A stretch of 5,883 nucleotides of DNA. Origin: Pseudomonadota bacterium. GTDB lineage: Bacteria > Pseudomonadota > Gammaproteobacteria > UBA5335. The stretch spans positions 1 to 5,883 of the forward strand of contig JAJXTQ010000136.1 in NCBI GenBank assembly GCA_021783685.1, read 5' to 3'. The translations under genes and the position numbers were made by a program. Every line of letters begins with the position of its first letter. The first letter of the stretch is position 1. Positions 4,664-5,883 of the stretch are shown here, piece by piece. Below the pieces are notes generated by a model. The model saw nothing but the letters and a program-made list of their open reading frames with translations, was not told where the DNA came from and searched no databases.

Positions 4664-5883
4664 ATGAATGACAATCCCCTGCTCGACTTCTCCGGACTGC
4701 CGCCGTTTTCCCGCATTCGCCCCGAGCACGCCGAACCGGCCGTGCGCCAGCTCATCGAGACCAATCGCAAGGCCCTGGAGGAACGGCTTGCGGCCGGCGC
4801 TCCCTACACCTGGGACAATCTGGTCGAGCCGATCGAGGCGCGGGAGGATGCGCTGGAGCGGGCGTTCGCCCCGGTGAGCCACTTGAGCGCCGTCTGCGAC
4901 AGCCCCGCCTGGCGCGCGGCCTACAACGCCTGCCTGCCGCTGCTCAGCGAGTATGCCACCGAGGTGGGACAGAACGAAGCGCTCCATGCGGCCTACCAGT
5001 CGCTGGCCGATCAGGCCGCGGAGCTCGGTCTGGACGCGACGCAGCGGCGCGTGATCGACAACGCCCTGCGCGATTTCCGCCTCGCGGGTGTCGCGCTGCC
5101 ACCGGCGCAGAAGACCCGTTTCAAGGAGATCATGCAGGCCCTGTCGCTGGCCTCCAACAAGTTCAGCGAGAACGTGCTCGACGCCACCCATGCCTGGACG
5201 CGGCATTTCGCGGATGCGGCCGGGCTGGCCGGCCTGCCGCAGAGCGCGCTGGAGCAGCTCGCCGAGCACGCGCGCCAGCAGGGGCTCGAAGGTCATCTGG
5301 TGACCCTGCAGGGACCGTCCTATCTGGCGGTGATGACCTACGCCGACGACCGCGCGCTGCGCCGCGAGGTCTACACCGCCTACGCCACCCGTGCCTCCGA
5401 TCAGGGCCCGCAGGCGGGGCGCTGGGACAATGCGCCGGTCATGGCGCAGATTCTGGCCCTGCGCCATGAAGCCGCCCGGTTGATCGGTTTCGCCAACTAC
5501 GCCGAGGAATCGCTGGCCACCAAGATGGCGCCGGACGTGGCCAGCGTCGAGCGCTTTCTGCTCGATCTCGCGCGGCGGGCGCGGCCGGTGGCGGTCGCCG
5601 AGCGCAGCGAACTCACGCAATTCGCGGCTGCACAGGGCGGCATCGACACCCTGGAGCCCTGGGACATCGCCTATTGGAGCGAAAAGCTGTTGCAGGCGCG
5701 GCACCGGATTTCACAGGAGGAGCTGCGGCCCTACTTCCCCGCACCACGGGTCATCGAGGGGCTGTTCGGCCTGATCAGCCGCCTCTTCGGCGTGCGCTTC
5801 GAGGCCGTCGACACCGAAGAACGCTGGCATCCCGAGGTCAGGCTGTTCGCGCTGCGCGATGCAGAGGACCATCTGCGCGGACA
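4664..5883 (+). CDS. prlC: Oligopeptidase A, M3 family zinc metallopeptidase, N-terminal 406 residues (runs off the right edge)
   Basis: Oligopeptidase A degrades short peptides in the cytoplasm, including cleaved signal peptides. The visible 406 codons follow E. coli PrlC/OpdA (680 residues) almost without gaps: PLLDFSGLPPFSRI at the start, APYTWDNLVEPI (46-57), PVSHLSAV (70-77), DNALRDFRLAG (132-142), NVLDATHAWT (170-179), PSYLAVMTYADDRALRREVY (218-237), TRASDQGPQAGRWDN (242-256), EPWDIAYWSEK (331-341), LRPYFP (354-359) and WHPEVRLF (388-395). This is the mostly helical lid domain and the approach to the catalytic domain; the HExxH zinc motif should fall about 60 residues beyond the window. 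The ATG at 4664 gives the family's usual N-terminus. The nearest ribosome-binding sequence is AGGA (4649-4652), 11 nt upstream, a slightly long gap. It is divergent from gorA across 90 bp. No frameshift or stop is present. Confidence 0.96.
   Translation, partial: MNDNPLLDFSGLPPFSRIRPEHAEPAVRQLIETNRKALEERLAAGAPYTWDNLVEPIEAREDALERAFAPVSHLSAVCDSPAWRAAYNACLPLLSEYATEVGQNEALHAAYQSLADQAAELGLDATQRRVIDNALRDFRLAGVALPPAQKTRFKEIMQALSLASNKFSENVLDATHAWTRHFADAAGLAGLPQSALEQLAEHARQQGLEGHLVTLQGPSYLAVMTYADDRALRREVYTAYATRASDQGPQAGRWDNAPVMAQILALRHEAARLIGFANYAEESLATKMAPDVASVERFLLDLARRARPVAVAERSELTQFAAAQGGIDTLEPWDIAYWSEKLLQARHRISQEELRPYFPAPRVIEGLFGLISRLFGVRFEAVDTEERWHPEVRLFALRDAEDHLRG

Noticed and set aside
4637..5704. 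355-codon - strand frame opposite prlC
   Set aside because: It is antisense to prlC, which matches E. coli OpdA throughout, and it would cover the gorA -35 region; no recognised domain.

Overview
The window is gene-dense, high-GC (roughly two-thirds G+C by eye) bacterial chromosome. It looks like a gammaproteobacterium, perhaps of the Chromatiales/Ectothiorhodospiraceae type. The best evidence is a glutathione reductase and an oligopeptidase A that track the E. coli Gor and PrlC sequences closely along their length, plus a YrdA-like gamma carbonic anhydrase. The genus is a guess. No RNA gene, mobile element, CRISPR array or phage sequence was seen.

Layout, in order of transcription. A 90-bp divergent promoter region (4574-4663) separates two transcription units. 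To the right, on the + strand, prlC (oligopeptidase A) starts at 4664 and runs off the right edge before its zinc motif. To the left, on the - strand, comes a tightly packed run: gorA (4573-3218), a gamma-class carbonic anhydrase-like gene (3205-2666), a zinc-ribbon metallopeptidase of the Peptidase_Mx/COG4307 type (2593-1424), an Old Yellow Enzyme-type ene-reductase (1469-384) and a HAD-family hydrolase (302 to beyond the left edge). Gaps are 12, 72, -46 and 81 nt (15 nt if the last gene uses an upstream TTG). I saw no hairpin followed by a T-run between any of them, so one long transcript from the gorA promoter is plausible, although internal promoters cannot be excluded.

How the genes may work together. 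GorA keeps glutathione reduced with NADPH. The ene-reductase uses NAD(P)H to saturate electrophilic C=C bonds or reduce nitro compounds, so these two fit an electrophile/oxidative stress theme. The carbonic anhydrase-like protein, the metallopeptidase and the HAD protein have no obvious shared pathway and may simply be co-transcribed housekeeping genes. prlC encodes a cytosolic peptide-degrading enzyme. In E. coli prlC is likewise divergent from a unit that ends in gor, so this junction looks ancestral.

There is no clear sign of an undescribed system. The points most worth a second look are the 46-nt overlap of the metallopeptidase and ene-reductase genes, the non-canonical HAD motif I, the uncertain HAD start, and the compact promoter region with overlapping divergent -10 candidates and an inverted repeat.
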